Shown here: positions 26,285-35,876 of the stretch, piece by piece | Layout: the number at the start of each line of letters is the position of its first letter | Numbering within the stretch: the stretch's first letter is position 1 | Source of the DNA: Cytophagales bacterium | GTDB lineage: Bacteria; Bacteroidota; Bacteroidia; Cytophagales; 172606-1 | Direction of reading: 5' to 3' | Assembly (NCBI GenBank): GCA_030446715.1 | Contig: JAUJMU010000008.1 | Location: 1-64,000, forward strand | Length of the DNA: 64,000 nucleotides | Position numbers and translations under genes: made by a program | Notes under the pieces: model-generated | Seen by the model: only the letters and a program-made list of their open reading frames with translations | What the model was told of the DNA's origin: nothing | Databases searched by the model: none

Positions 26285-27385
26285 ATGACAACCATTTTTA
26301 AAAGCTTTTTAAGCCTGATTCTGATTTCGTCATCCTTCTCTCTGTTCGCACAGAAGCCTCTGGCTGAACTGGAACTGGTCTCCATCCATCCCAAACCAGT
26401 TATCGGCAAGGGCTACAAAGGGGCTGAAGACAATAAGTTCGGTTTCGAAGGAGGCACCTGCCAGAAAGTAGAAGGCGTGTATTACCTGTTTACCACTGAA
26501 ATCTTTGATGAACCCAAAACCGCCGCTACCCGCCTGGGCATCTGGACCAGCAAGAATGGCTTTGATTTCAAACGGCACGGGACCATCGTGGAAACCAACC
26601 GGAACTGGAACGACACGACTCACCGCATGTCGCCGTGGTCGCCGATGGTGGTGTATGATCCGGAGCGTGAGGTCTGGAGTGTATTCCACGTAGGCTACCG
26701 CCGGAAGGCCAATTCCACCACCGTTTTCAACATGAGCGGAAAGATTTTCCGGTATGATTCTCAGGTGAAGGGAAAAAAAGGAATTGGCGGGCCCTACCGG
26801 GAAGGCGGCTGGATTGAAATGGCGGGTAAACCCGAGTGGTGGGAAGGTCCCGGCCTGATCCTGTCCTTCTACCCCTACCAGGTAGGCAAGGAATGGTGGG
26901 CAATTTATGGCTCCAACAATGTCCCTCAGCATGTGAATTCGGATGGAAGCGGCGGAGGCAGTGAAAAGAACATCTTCTACGCCGGGATGGCCAAAGCCCA
27001 GGGAGGCCTTACCAGCAAATGGGTGCGCCAGCCCCAGCTGAACCCATTGAAAATCAATCCGGTATTTATTGAGAATTCGGTCGTTACCCAAGTAGCACCT
27101 GATCTGTACATCAATCTGTACGATGGCGGGAAACAGAACGAAATCGGCTATTCGTGTTCCCGCGACGGTATCCACTGGGGAAAAGAACAGCTCATTAAAC
27201 TGAAAAACCTTCCTGCGTGGATCAAATACCCCCGGACCCCGCTGTGTCTGCTTGACGAAGGCAAGGGAATGTATACGATCTATTCTACCGCTTTTGATGG
27301 CAATAACCCCGATAAAGTCGAACCGCAGTGGCACAACGGTTTTGGCAGCGTGGGCAGGATACAGGTACGGCTGAAGGTTTTGTAG
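26285..27385 (+). CDS. GH43-like five-bladed beta-propeller protein, putative glycosidase
   Basis: The ATG at 26285 begins a clear signal peptide (MTTIFKSFLSLILISSSFSL, then FAQ); the frame can be extended to 26258. The mature part, about 345 residues, shows repeated blades: FGFEGGTCQKVEGVYYLFTT, RLGIWTSKNGFDF, MSPWSPMVVYDPEREVWSVF, EGPGLILSFYPYQVGKEWWA and IGYSCSRDGIHWGKEQLI. The pattern is that of GH43/GH117-type propellers. I cannot fix the catalytic acids with confidence. Its place between an esterase and two glycosidases supports a role in glycan breakdown. Confidence 0.65.
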   Translation: MTTIFKSFLSLILISSSFSLFAQKPLAELELVSIHPKPVIGKGYKGAEDNKFGFEGGTCQKVEGVYYLFTTEIFDEPKTAATRLGIWTSKNGFDFKRHGTIVETNRNWNDTTHRMSPWSPMVVYDPEREVWSVFHVGYRRKANSTTVFNMSGKIFRYDSQVKGKKGIGGPYREGGWIEMAGKPEWWEGPGLILSFYPYQVGKEWWAIYGSNNVPQHVNSDGSGGGSEKNIFYAGMAKAQGGLTSKWVRQPQLNPLKINPVFIENSVVTQVAPDLYINLYDGGKQNEIGYSCSRDGIHWGKEQLIKLKNLPAWIKYPRTPLCLLDEGKGMYTIYSTAFDGNNPDKVEPQWHNGFGSVGRIQVRLKVL

Positions 27386-27434
27386 CTTTCTTCCCGACTT
27401 ATCAGTACATCCGAATAACCACTTGATTTCATTT

Positions 27435-29366
27435 ATGTCTTTTGCCCTGCGAATTATCCCGCTGCTCTTCCTTTTTCTTGTGCTTTCACCGGCTGGCATC
27501 TGCCAGTCGCCGCAGGCCCGCTATGACTCCCTGCAGGCCCGGCTGGGCAGTGGCTGGAACACCTGGAATACCGAAAGTGTGCTCTCTCACGTGCGCCTGC
27601 CCGAAGGATTTGCCCTCAGCATCACCCTGAAGGATACCCGTATTACCGGCCAGCGGTACTTGCGGGAAGCCTACATTTCGCAGAAGGAAAAGCGGCCCGA
27701 AACCATTATTCCCGGTCCGCACGCCTGGGATGGCAGCTATACTTCCCTGACCCTGCAGTGGAACGGCAGCGAACTGCGGGTGGAAAGCGCCACCGACGGC
27801 AACGATCTCGTGCTGCTGGTGACGCCCCTGAAGTTGCCCGGCCGGCCGCCGCATCTGGTGCTGGAAGGAGGGATGCTCTGGAACCGGCTCGGTCAGATTG
27901 CCCGGAAGGGAGAAACACTGGTGGCCGAAACCGGCACCCAAACCATAACCGTCGGGGCGACAAAGCCCGTCATCAGCGAATCTGTGGCCGCATCTGCCCG
28001 TTACCTAGCCTTCCGCCTCGACGGGCCGGTGGGCATTTATACCGGCACCGCCAGAAGCATGGAAGACATCCGCCGGATTGTGGGCCGTCAGCAGGAAGCA
28101 CAAGTGAAAAAAGTTGCCGCCTGGGGGGAACGTTCCGACACCTACCGGGCCATTCACGGCGTGATGGCATGGAATACCATTTACGACCCCGTACGCGGGA
28201 AGGTGATCACTCCGGTAAGCCGCTTCTGGAACACCTTCTTCGGGGGCAATTCAGTCTTGTTCTGCTGGGATACCTACTTTGGTGCCATGCTGGCCTCGGT
28301 GGATAACAAAGAACTGGCCTATGCCAATGCCGTGGAAGTGACAAGAGGCATCCGGCAGTACGGCATGGTGCCCAATTACGTGGGGGATGCCGGCCTTGGC
28401 TCACCCGACCGTTCGCAGCCGCCGGTGGGCAGTATGGTGGTGCGCGAGATTTACCGGAAATACGGCGAAAGCTGGCTGCCCGAACTGCTCTTTGACGACC
28501 TGCTGACCTGGAACCGGTGGTGGCCGGAGCACCGGAGTCAGAACAATCTGCTCCACTGGGGCTCCGATTCGCTGCCGCCTCCCTACGATGACGACGCCGC
28601 CAACAACTGGCAGGGGGCAGCTTACGAATCCGGGCTGGACAATTCACCCATGTTTGATAAAATCCCCTTCAACAAGAAGACCCACCTGATGGAGCAGGCC
28701 GACGTGGGGCTCACCAGCCTCTACATTGCCGACTGCAACGCCCTTGCCGAAATGGCACTGGTGCTGGGCCGGAAAAAAGAAGCGGCAGAACTGAAGAAAA
28801 GAGCCGACCAGTACTCGGTTGCCCTGAAGGGCCTCTGGGACGAGAAAGCGGGTATTTTCCTCAACCGCCGCACCGATACGGGCAAACCCAATCCGCGCAT
28901 ATCGCCCACCAGCTTTTACCCGATGCTGGCCGGGGTAGCTACGCCCGCGCAGGCAGCCCGCATGATGAAAGAGCATTATTTCAACCGGGAAGAATTTCAC
29001 GGAGAGTGGATGCTGCCCTCGGCCCCGCGCAACGACCCGGCTTACCCCGAACAAAACTACTGGCGCGGCCGGATCTGGGGGCCACTCAATTTTCTGGTGT
29101 ATCTGGGCATGCGCAACTACGACCTGCCCGCTGCCCGCAAGGACCTCGCCGGCAATTCAAATGCCTTGTTGCTCAAGACTTTTCTGAAAACCGGCATGGT
29201 GCACGAAAATTACAACGCCATCACCGGCAACGGCATTGACCCCGCTGACCCCATCAACCGGAGTGACTCTTTTTACCACTGGGGCGGTCTTTTGGGCCTG
29301 CCGGCGCTGTACGAAGCCGGAGTGATGGGCCAGCCAGCGAAGACTGTGCAGAAAAACCGGAAGTGA
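27435..29366 (+). CDS. MGH1-type (GH63-like) glycoside hydrolase
   Basis: The ATG at 27435 gives a signal peptide (MSFALRIIPLLFLFLVLSPA, then GICQ). The product is about 643 residues with an (alpha/alpha)6 barrel of the mannosylglycerate-hydrolase/GH63 type: SRFWNTFFGGNSVLFCWDTY FG near residue 270, YGMVPNYVGDAG, LLTWNRWWPEH, ESGLDNSPMFDK, EQADVGLTSLYIADCNALAE and EQNYWRGRIWGPLNFLVYLG. These WDT, GLDNSP and YWRGR motifs are shared by GH63 relatives. It is secreted to the periplasm. It probably trims glucose- or mannose-type side chains; the substrate is not defined. Confidence 0.85.
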   Translation: MSFALRIIPLLFLFLVLSPAGICQSPQARYDSLQARLGSGWNTWNTESVLSHVRLPEGFALSITLKDTRITGQRYLREAYISQKEKRPETIIPGPHAWDGSYTSLTLQWNGSELRVESATDGNDLVLLVTPLKLPGRPPHLVLEGGMLWNRLGQIARKGETLVAETGTQTITVGATKPVISESVAASARYLAFRLDGPVGIYTGTARSMEDIRRIVGRQQEAQVKKVAAWGERSDTYRAIHGVMAWNTIYDPVRGKVITPVSRFWNTFFGGNSVLFCWDTYFGAMLASVDNKELAYANAVEVTRGIRQYGMVPNYVGDAGLGSPDRSQPPVGSMVVREIYRKYGESWLPELLFDDLLTWNRWWPEHRSQNNLLHWGSDSLPPPYDDDAANNWQGAAYESGLDNSPMFDKIPFNKKTHLMEQADVGLTSLYIADCNALAEMALVLGRKKEAAELKKRADQYSVALKGLWDEKAGIFLNRRTDTGKPNPRISPTSFYPMLAGVATPAQAARMMKEHYFNREEFHGEWMLPSAPRNDPAYPEQNYWRGRIWGPLNFLVYLGMRNYDLPAARKDLAGNSNALLLKTFLKTGMVHENYNAITGNGIDPADPINRSDSFYHWGGLLGLPALYEAGVMGQPAKTVQKNRK

Positions 29367-29863
29367 GGGAATCCTTAGATTTTGAAGATGAGAACCACCC
29401 CTTTCTGTCTGTCGACAGGCGGGTTCCTTAAAGGCTAAAAAGGCTAAGGTTTATCCACAAGTATTGAAGGGTTCACTGACTGAAGGAATTCCCGCAGAAG
29501 GCGGGTAACAGTCATAGAAGCGGGTGCGGTGGGGGTGCAGCAACGGCGCGGCTGGTTCCTAGCCTGTGCGGTGGCCGGAGGTCTGCGGGCTTGGCCTTTT
29601 TCAAACCGCAGGAACCGGCTTTGTTGCTGCTGCCCTTTTCTTTTGTTACTTTTCTTTTGGGCAAGCAAAAGAAAAGTAAGACTCACAAGAATGTATACTT
29701 GAACCGGATAAGTCAAAAATATCCTGACTGAGGAGAAGACAAAGCTGAACAGAAGGAAAGTCTTCAACTTGTGAGTAAACCTCAGGCCTTGAGGGAAGGA
29801 GGGGACAGGGGTGGTTCTTCCGGAGAAAAGCCACCATCATAAATTCAAATGCATTTCATTTAA
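29367..29863. other. Intergenic region with a long hairpin
   Basis: No gene is supported in these roughly 500 bp. The middle is G-rich repeated sequence. At 29646-29679 there is a perfect hairpin: TTACTTTTCTTTTG, loop GGCAAG, CAAAAGAAAAGTAA. The promoter of the GH95 gene must lie in the last 150 bp. Confidence 0.5.
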
Positions 29864-32353
29864 ATGAAACATTATAACCTCCTTTTTTCGCTCCTGCTGC
29901 TTTCGGGCATTGCCATTCCCGTTCACGGCTTCCAGAAAAGTACGGCCAAACCAGTTCCCCAGGTGCTCTGGTACCGGCAGCCTGCCTGGCAACCGGAAGG
30001 CGTTCCCTACGGCCAGAAACCTCCCGGGCCGCGCCAGGGTTGGGTGGAAGCCCTGCCCATCGGCAACGGCCGGATGGGAGCTATGGTATTTGGCGGCATC
30101 GGCCGGGAACGCATTCAGCTCAACGAAGAAAGTGTATGGGACGGCTTCCAGTCTGACCGCAACAACCCCGAAGCCCTGAAAGCCCTGCCGGAAGTGAGGC
30201 GGCTCATTTTTGAAGGCAAAAACGAAGAGGCTACCCAGCTGGCGGGCAAATCGCTGATGGGCGCACCCACCAGCCGGGTGAAGTCCTTCCAGCCCCTGGG
30301 CGACCTGTTCATCGAGTTTCCGGGTTTGCCCGAAAACGTGTCGGGGTACTACCGCGACCTGAGTCTGGATTCGGCCCTTGCCCGGGTACGTTTCAAAGCG
30401 GGCAGTGTTTCGTACAGCCGCGAAGTGTTCGCTTCTCACGCCGATGGGATCATCGTCGTGCGGCTGGCCGCCGACAAGCCCGGCAGCATTACGGCCCGCA
30501 TTTCGCTCACCCGCGAAGGCAACGACCATTCGGTTGCCCCTGTAGCCGGTACCAGCCAACTGCTGTTGCAGGGACAGACCCCGGCGGTGGACGCGGCCGG
30601 CCGGAAAAACGGCATCCGCTTTGCCGGTGGGGTGCAGGCCGTGGCTAAAGGGGGCCGGGTAAGCAATCAGGACGGAGTAATTGCCGTTACCGGTGCCGAC
30701 GAAGTGCTGCTGCTGATAAGTGCGGCCACCAGCTACGGCGGCAAAGATCCCCAGCGGTCCAGCCATGAACTATTGGAAAAAGCCGCGGCTAAAAGCTACA
30801 AGACACTCCGGCAGGCGCACATCCGCGACCATCAGTCACTGTTCGGCCGCGTAGCCCTGCAACTGGGAGAAGCCACCAATCCGTTTGCCCTCTCCACCGC
30901 TGAGCGGCTCGAAAAGGTGAGGGGCGGGGGCACTGACGACTACCTCTCCTCGCTGCTGTTTCAGTATGGCCGCTACCTGCTCATTGCCTCTTCCCGGCCC
31001 GGCGATCTGCCGGCCAACCTGCAGGGCATCTGGAATGACTTGATGACGGCTCCCTGGCAGTCAGATTACCATACCAACATCAACTTGCAGATGAACTACT
31101 GGCCCGCCGAGGTCGCCAATCTGCCCGAATGCCACCTTCCGCTGTTTGCGCTGATGGACTCCTTGGCCGTGTACGGAGCCCGGACCGCCAAAGTCCACTA
31201 CGGTGCCCGGGGCTGGGTGGTGCACCACCTCACAGACCTGTTCTGGTATACACCCCCTGCTGACGGAGTGCACGGGGTATGGCCGGTGGGCGGGGCATGG
31301 CTGGCCCGCCACCCCTGGGAGCATTTCCTGTACAACCGCGATGAGCAATTTCTCCGGGAGCGGGGATACCCGTTGATGAAAGGAGCTGCCCAGTTTATGC
31401 TTGATTTTCTGGTGGAAGTGCCGGCTGGTCTGCCCATGGCTGGTAAACTGGTGACCAATCCTTCCCATTCTCCAGAAAACAGATTCCGCAAAGCGGACGG
31501 CTCCGAATCCATGTTCACCTACGGGGCCACCATGGACCTGCAGATTACCCGTGAGCTGTTTACCCACTGCCTGGCAGCCATTGAGGTGTTGGGCAAAAAT
31601 CAGCCATTTGACGCCGCCTTCCGGAAAGAACTGGAAAACGCCCTCTCGCGGCTGGCCCCGATTCAGATCAGCCCCAAAACCGGCCGTATTCAGGAGTGGA
31701 TGGAAGATTACGCGGAACCCGAACCCGGCCACCGGCACATGTCGCACCTGTACGGCCTCTACCCGGCGAGTCAGATCACGCCCCGCCAGACGCCAGAGTT
31801 TTCCCTTGCGGCCCGCAAAGCTCTCGATGCAAGGCTGAGCGCCGGGGGAACAGGCTTGGGCAGCGGCGGCGGCACGGGCTGGAGCCGGTCGTGGCTCACG
31901 CTGTTCTACGCCCGGCTCGGCGACAAACAGGAGTCGGGCAAGCACTACCAGGCGCTGCTGGCAAATTTCATTTTACCCAACCTGTTCGGGGATCATCCGC
32001 CTTTCCAGATTGATGCCAACTTCGGCGGCGCGGCGGCCCTGGCTGAAATGCTGCTGCAAAGCCACGAAGGCGAACTCTCTCTGCTGCCGGCACTGCCCGG
32101 GCAGTGGGCAAGTGGCCGGGTGCAGGGACTGAGAGGCCGGGGCGGCTATACAGTAGCCCTGCAATGGCGCAATGGAAAGCTGACGCAGTCGGACATTGGG
32201 GCCAGCCGGAATGGTACCTGCCGTATACGCGCCGACGGGCCGGTGAAGATAACGCTGAACGGAAAGGCAGTACAAATCCGCGTAGCCGGAGAGGGAGTAT
32301 TGGAGTTTGCCGTTACCGCCGGAAAGACTTACCGGCTTACGGCGGCCGGTTGA
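29864..32353 (+). CDS. GH95 family alpha-L-fucosidase
   Basis: The 829-residue protein has a signal peptide (LLLLSGIAIPVHGF) and the full GH95 layout: an N-terminal beta-sandwich (WVEALPIGNGRMGAMVFGGI, IQLNEESVWDG), an (alpha/alpha)6 barrel (NLQGIWNDLMTAPWQSDYHT, NINLQMNYWP) and a C-terminal beta-domain. The candidate catalytic set by comparison with the Bifidobacterium enzyme is N405, N407, E611 (IQEWMEDY) and D717 (FQIDANFGG). Inverting alpha-1,2-L-fucosidases of this family free L-fucose from glycans; some members act on L-galactose. The neighbouring fucP remnant and dehydrogenase/dehydratase genes support fucose. Confidence 0.92.
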   Translation: MKHYNLLFSLLLLSGIAIPVHGFQKSTAKPVPQVLWYRQPAWQPEGVPYGQKPPGPRQGWVEALPIGNGRMGAMVFGGIGRERIQLNEESVWDGFQSDRNNPEALKALPEVRRLIFEGKNEEATQLAGKSLMGAPTSRVKSFQPLGDLFIEFPGLPENVSGYYRDLSLDSALARVRFKAGSVSYSREVFASHADGIIVVRLAADKPGSITARISLTREGNDHSVAPVAGTSQLLLQGQTPAVDAAGRKNGIRFAGGVQAVAKGGRVSNQDGVIAVTGADEVLLLISAATSYGGKDPQRSSHELLEKAAAKSYKTLRQAHIRDHQSLFGRVALQLGEATNPFALSTAERLEKVRGGGTDDYLSSLLFQYGRYLLIASSRPGDLPANLQGIWNDLMTAPWQSDYHTNINLQMNYWPAEVANLPECHLPLFALMDSLAVYGARTAKVHYGARGWVVHHLTDLFWYTPPADGVHGVWPVGGAWLARHPWEHFLYNRDEQFLRERGYPLMKGAAQFMLDFLVEVPAGLPMAGKLVTNPSHSPENRFRKADGSESMFTYGATMDLQITRELFTHCLAAIEVLGKNQPFDAAFRKELENALSRLAPIQISPKTGRIQEWMEDYAEPEPGHRHMSHLYGLYPASQITPRQTPEFSLAARKALDARLSAGGTGLGSGGGTGWSRSWLTLFYARLGDKQESGKHYQALLANFILPNLFGDHPPFQIDANFGGAAALAEMLLQSHEGELSLLPALPGQWASGRVQGLRGRGGYTVALQWRNGKLTQSDIGASRNGTCRIRADGPVKITLNGKAVQIRVAGEGVLEFAVTAGKTYRLTAAG

Positions 32354-32586
32354 GGCGGAATAAAAATGATCTCGCCTCAGCAGTTTCTCTTTTGGAAATC
32401 AAGGAAAGGCATTGTGTTTTCAGGCAGAGTATTAGCTATATTTCCGGGGCAAAACCGTTTGATTTTCAAGAAAACCAGACCGGGTTATACCATTACTCAG
32501 CACTAAAAATTGCATTATTCCGCAAAAGAAAAACTGCTGAGTTACTCGTTGTTTGGTAAATAAACGTCTTGCAATCAGATAATTAC

Positions 32587-32636
32587 GGAAATACAAATAC
32601 CGGATTACTTTGGAAATACAAATACCGGATTACTTT
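32587..32636. repeat. Tandem duplication of a 25-bp unit
   Basis: Two perfect adjacent copies of a 25-bp unit (starting GGAAATACAAATACC) at 32587-32611 and 32612-32636, just downstream of the leftward araC-type gene and within the roughly 320-bp gap after GH95. Nothing else stands out in that gap. Confidence 0.75.
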
Positions 32637-32673
32637 TGCCCGGGTACGGAAACGGCCGGTCACAATGGCCCGG

Positions 32674-33558
32674 TCATTTGAACTGCTGACGGTATTTCAG
32701 GGGCGTCAGCCGGGTTACTTCCTTGAATTTCCGGTTGAAATGCGCCAGGTTCGGAAAGCCGCTTTCAAGGGCAATCTGAGAAACGCTGAGTTTATCCTCC
32801 ATGAGCAGTTTGCGGGCGTGGCCGATGCGGATTTCGTTCAGAAACTGGAAAAAGGTTTTCCGGGTCTTGCTCTTGAAGTACCTGCAAAACGAGTAAGGGC
32901 TGATGCTGGCTACGGCCGCAATCTCTTCCAGGGTAATTGCACGGGAGAAGTGGTTGAGGGTATAACTATAAATATGGTTGATCCGCTGGGCATCCAGTTT
33001 CTGGTAACTGTTCCCGAAATGCACCCCCGAAAGCACTTCCAACTCCTGTGAAAGGGCAATCTGGCTCAGAATACTCAGCAGCATAATGAGCCGGTCCGGG
33101 CCGGAGAGGGCAGGCATCTGGTCCATCTGCCGGCTGACCTTTGCCCGGGTGTAGCCGGTGATCTTCAGTCCCCGGCGGGCTTTGTCGAGCAGGCCGCGGA
33201 TGCTTTTCATTTCCGGCAGGGCCAGAAATTCTTTTCCCCACAGGTCCTCCCGGAAATGAATCACCGCGGCTTCCGAAAAGAGGCCCGGCTCCTCCCGGAA
33301 ATACCCTTCGTCGCTTCGCCACAGGTGCGGAAGGTTGGTGCCTACCAGCGTCAGATCGTTTTCAGAGAAATGCTGAACACTGTCTCCTACCAGTCTGGTA
33401 CCCGAGCCTTTCCGGATCAGCGTCAGTTCAAGCTCAGGATGGTAGTGCCACTGATTGAGGAAATAAGGCACTTTATCCATTCGTACGGAAAAAGACTGTT
33501 CATGGTGAGTGACTATTTTTAGAAACGCAGGCTTCATATACGTGAATATAAACAGCAA
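32674..33558 (-). CDS. AraC family transcriptional regulator
   Basis: The 294-residue product has an N-terminal cupin-type ligand domain (YFLNQWHYHPELELTLIRKG, HFSENDLTLVGTNLPHLWRS) and a C-terminal double helix-turn-helix (ITLEEIAAVASISPYSFCRY, FKSKTRKTFFQFLNEIRIGH, LSVSQIALESGFPNLAHFNR, KFKEVTRLTPLKYRQQ). It is divergent from the fucP remnant and the uxaA/SDR genes and convergent with GH95. A role as sugar-responsive activator of the fucose genes is inferred from position. Confidence 0.9.
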   Translation of the reverse strand: MLFIFTYMKPAFLKIVTHHEQSFSVRMDKVPYFLNQWHYHPELELTLIRKGSGTRLVGDSVQHFSENDLTLVGTNLPHLWRSDEGYFREEPGLFSEAAVIHFREDLWGKEFLALPEMKSIRGLLDKARRGLKITGYTRAKVSRQMDQMPALSGPDRLIMLLSILSQIALSQELEVLSGVHFGNSYQKLDAQRINHIYSYTLNHFSRAITLEEIAAVASISPYSFCRYFKSKTRKTFFQFLNEIRIGHARKLLMEDKLSVSQIALESGFPNLAHFNRKFKEVTRLTPLKYRQQFK

Positions 33559-33693
33559 TATACTTTATCTTGAGTTTTATAGGTTAATATAGTATCAGTA
33601 TTGGCTAATTTTGGTCAAATTTATATTGATATAATGCAACTAATTTGTAAAGCGATGAGTAACATTTTTTCCATCTGACAAATTTCCGCCTAT

Positions 33694-33977
33694 GGAGTGG
33701 CTTACGCCCTGCTGCTGGTCAACTTCTTTATGAGCATCATGTTTCCGACCATCTTTGCGCTGGCCATCAAGGACCTGGGTACCCAGACCAAGCAGGCTTC
33801 TTCCTTTCTGATCATGAGTGTGGTGGAGGCGCCCTGTTTACTCCGTTTATGGGTTAGCTTGCCGATGCGTTTACTACCCCGGCTTCTTTCCGGGTGCCGC
33901 TGCTGTGCTTTGTGTACGTAGGCTGGTACGCCGCCATCGGCAGCCGGGTGAAGGGGAAGAACAGGCAACCTGCGTGA
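33694..33977 (+). pseudogene. fucP: Remnant of an L-fucose:H+ symporter (FucP-type MFS) gene
   Basis: Only the last 95 or so codons remain. The first frame reads VAYALLLVNFFMSIMFPTIF, ALAIKDLGTQTKQASSFLIM, SVV, which is typical of FucP. A one-base deletion near 33825-33828 shifts to GALFTPFMG, then a TAG replaces the expected Trp, then LADAFTTPASFRVPLLCFVY, VGWYAAIGSRVKGKN follows to TGA at 33975-33977. The first three quarters of the gene are absent; promoter-like AT-rich sequence lies directly upstream. It therefore carries three independent lesions and cannot be functional. Confidence 0.85.
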
Positions 33978-34099
33978 GCGGAATAATTGTTTTCCGGATC
34001 TGAGGCAGGCAGAACCAATCCAGCATCCTGAAATGGGTATTTTTACCAAAAGTTACTACAGAATCAAAAGTTATTACAGATCACCAGATTGAGTATCCA

Positions 34100-34130
34100 T
34101 TCAAAATTTACAACTGCGCAGCTGCTCAAT
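34100..34130 (+). repeat. Dispersed intergenic repeat, copy B
   Basis: TTCAAAATTTACAA is followed by CTGCGCAGCTGCTCAAT, closely related to the copy at 292-336. It lies 32 bp before the altronate-dehydratase-like gene. Confidence 0.55.
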
Positions 34131-34162
34131 TACCCTAATGACCTTCACGGGTCGCCAATCGT

Positions 34163-35815
34163 ATGAAAAGAACCTACCTGCAAATCAATGCGGAAGACAA
34201 CGTAGCCGTGGCGCTGACCGATCTTCCGGCCGGGCATTGGATTGAACTGGCCGATCATGGTTTTCCGCTGGCCGAAGCCATACCGGCCAAGCATAAGTTT
34301 ACGCTTTCGGCCCTCCAGACCGGCGAGGCCGTATATATGTACGGCATTCTGGTGGGCACCATGACCCAGCCCGTGGCGAGGGGCGGGCTGCTGACAGTGT
34401 TTAACCTCGTGCACGCCGCCAGCGGTTATTCCGGCAAAACCGGTTCGTATACCTGGCAACCGCCGGACGTGACCCGCTGGCAGGACCGCAGGTTTGACGG
34501 CTTTCACCGGCCCGACGGACAGGTAGGTACGCACAACTTCTGGCTGGTGATCCCGCTGGTGTTCTGCGAGAACCGCAATATCGGCGTACTCAAGGAGGCT
34601 TTCCTGCAGGAACTGGGCTACGCGCAGCCGAGCAGTTACCGGCAGCAGGTGAAAGTACTGGCTGACTTTTACCGGAGCGGTGCCGGCAGGCAAACCATCG
34701 GCAACCTGACCGTTGAAAACACAAAACCCGCAACCCAGGCAAATCCGCTCTTCCCGAACGTAAGCGGCATCAAATTTCTGACGCACGATGCCGGTTGCGG
34801 CGGCACCCGGGAAGATGCCCTGAACCTGTGCCGCCTGCTGGCCGGCTACTGCGTACATCCCAACGTAGGGGGCATTACCGTGCTCAGCCTCGGCTGTCAG
34901 CACGCACAGGCGACGCTGCTCCAGCAGGCAATTGCGGAAAAGTCCCCGGAATTCAGTAAAACCCTGCACATTTTTGAGCAGCAGAAGTGGCCTTCAGAAG
35001 CCGAAATGCTCGGTGCCGCCATCAAAGCTACCTTTCTGGGACTGATGGAACTCAATGAGCAGCAGCGTCAGCCCGCCCCGCTGAGCAAACTCACCATCGG
35101 GGTGGAATGCGGCGGATCGGATGGCTTTTCCGGCATCTCGGCCAACCCGGCCATCGGGCACGCGGCAGATATTGTGACCGCCCTGGGCGGAAAGGTAATT
35201 CTAAGCGAATTTCCGGAACTATGCGGCGTGGAGCAGGAACTGCTCAACCGCTGCGTAAACGGCGAAACAGCCGGCCGGTTTACTTACCTCATGCAGGAAT
35301 ATCAGCGAAAAGCTGAGGCCGTGGGGTCAGGTTTCGACATGAATCCTTCGCCGGGAAACATAAAGGACGGGCTCATCACCGACGCCATCAAGTCAGCGGG
35401 GGCGGCTAAAAAGGGAGGTACATCACCGGTTACCGATGTGCTGGGCTACGGCGATTATGCCACCAGGCCTGGTCTTACCCTGCTGTGCACCCCGGGCAAC
35501 GACGTAGAATCCACTACCGGCATGGCAGGGGCAGGGGCGCATATCCAGCTTTTCTCCACCGGCCTGGGTACGCCTACCGGAAACCCGGTTTCTCCGGTGG
35601 TCAAGGTTTCCTCCAATACGATCCTGAGCAGGAAGATGAAAGACATCATTGACGTAGATGCAGGCACCATCATTACGGGTGATGAAACGGTAGAGGAAGT
35701 CGGGGAAGAAATCATGGAATACATCATCGGGCTGGCCAGTGGTCAGTACCTGACCAAGGCAATGCAATTGGGTCAGGACGATTTTATCTTCTGGAAAACC
35801 GGCGTTTCCCTGTAA
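34163..35815 (+). CDS. UxaA family altronate dehydratase-like enzyme
   Basis: The 550-residue product combines a short N-terminal SAF-like domain (DNVAVALTDLPAGHWI, then the GILVGTMTQPVARG loop) with a large C-terminal dehydratase domain (FHRPDGQVGTHNFWLVIPLV, FLTHDAGCGGTREDALNLCR, GVECGGSDGFSGISANPAIG, LCTPGNDVESTTGMAGAGAH). Conserved cysteines in DAGCGG and ECGGSDG are kept. UxaA-type enzymes dehydrate sugar acids such as D-altronate. Placed between a fucose permease remnant and an SDR, it may be the L-fuconate-type dehydratase of a non-phosphorylative pathway; this is inference. It is 61 bp upstream of the SDR start and so co-transcribed. Confidence 0.85.
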   Translation: MKRTYLQINAEDNVAVALTDLPAGHWIELADHGFPLAEAIPAKHKFTLSALQTGEAVYMYGILVGTMTQPVARGGLLTVFNLVHAASGYSGKTGSYTWQPPDVTRWQDRRFDGFHRPDGQVGTHNFWLVIPLVFCENRNIGVLKEAFLQELGYAQPSSYRQQVKVLADFYRSGAGRQTIGNLTVENTKPATQANPLFPNVSGIKFLTHDAGCGGTREDALNLCRLLAGYCVHPNVGGITVLSLGCQHAQATLLQQAIAEKSPEFSKTLHIFEQQKWPSEAEMLGAAIKATFLGLMELNEQQRQPAPLSKLTIGVECGGSDGFSGISANPAIGHAADIVTALGGKVILSEFPELCGVEQELLNRCVNGETAGRFTYLMQEYQRKAEAVGSGFDMNPSPGNIKDGLITDAIKSAGAAKKGGTSPVTDVLGYGDYATRPGLTLLCTPGNDVESTTGMAGAGAHIQLFSTGLGTPTGNPVSPVVKVSSNTILSRKMKDIIDVDAGTIITGDETVEEVGEEIMEYIIGLASGQYLTKAMQLGQDDFIFWKTGVSL

Positions 35816-35876
35816 ATGAGGGATGGCATACGTCCGGCGGGTTTTTCTCCCAAAAAGTTATCCCAATCATTTAATC

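Noticed and set aside
29444-29840. Short minus-strand open frames in the gap before GH95
   Set aside because: They cover a hairpin and low-complexity sequence and have no recognisable domain.
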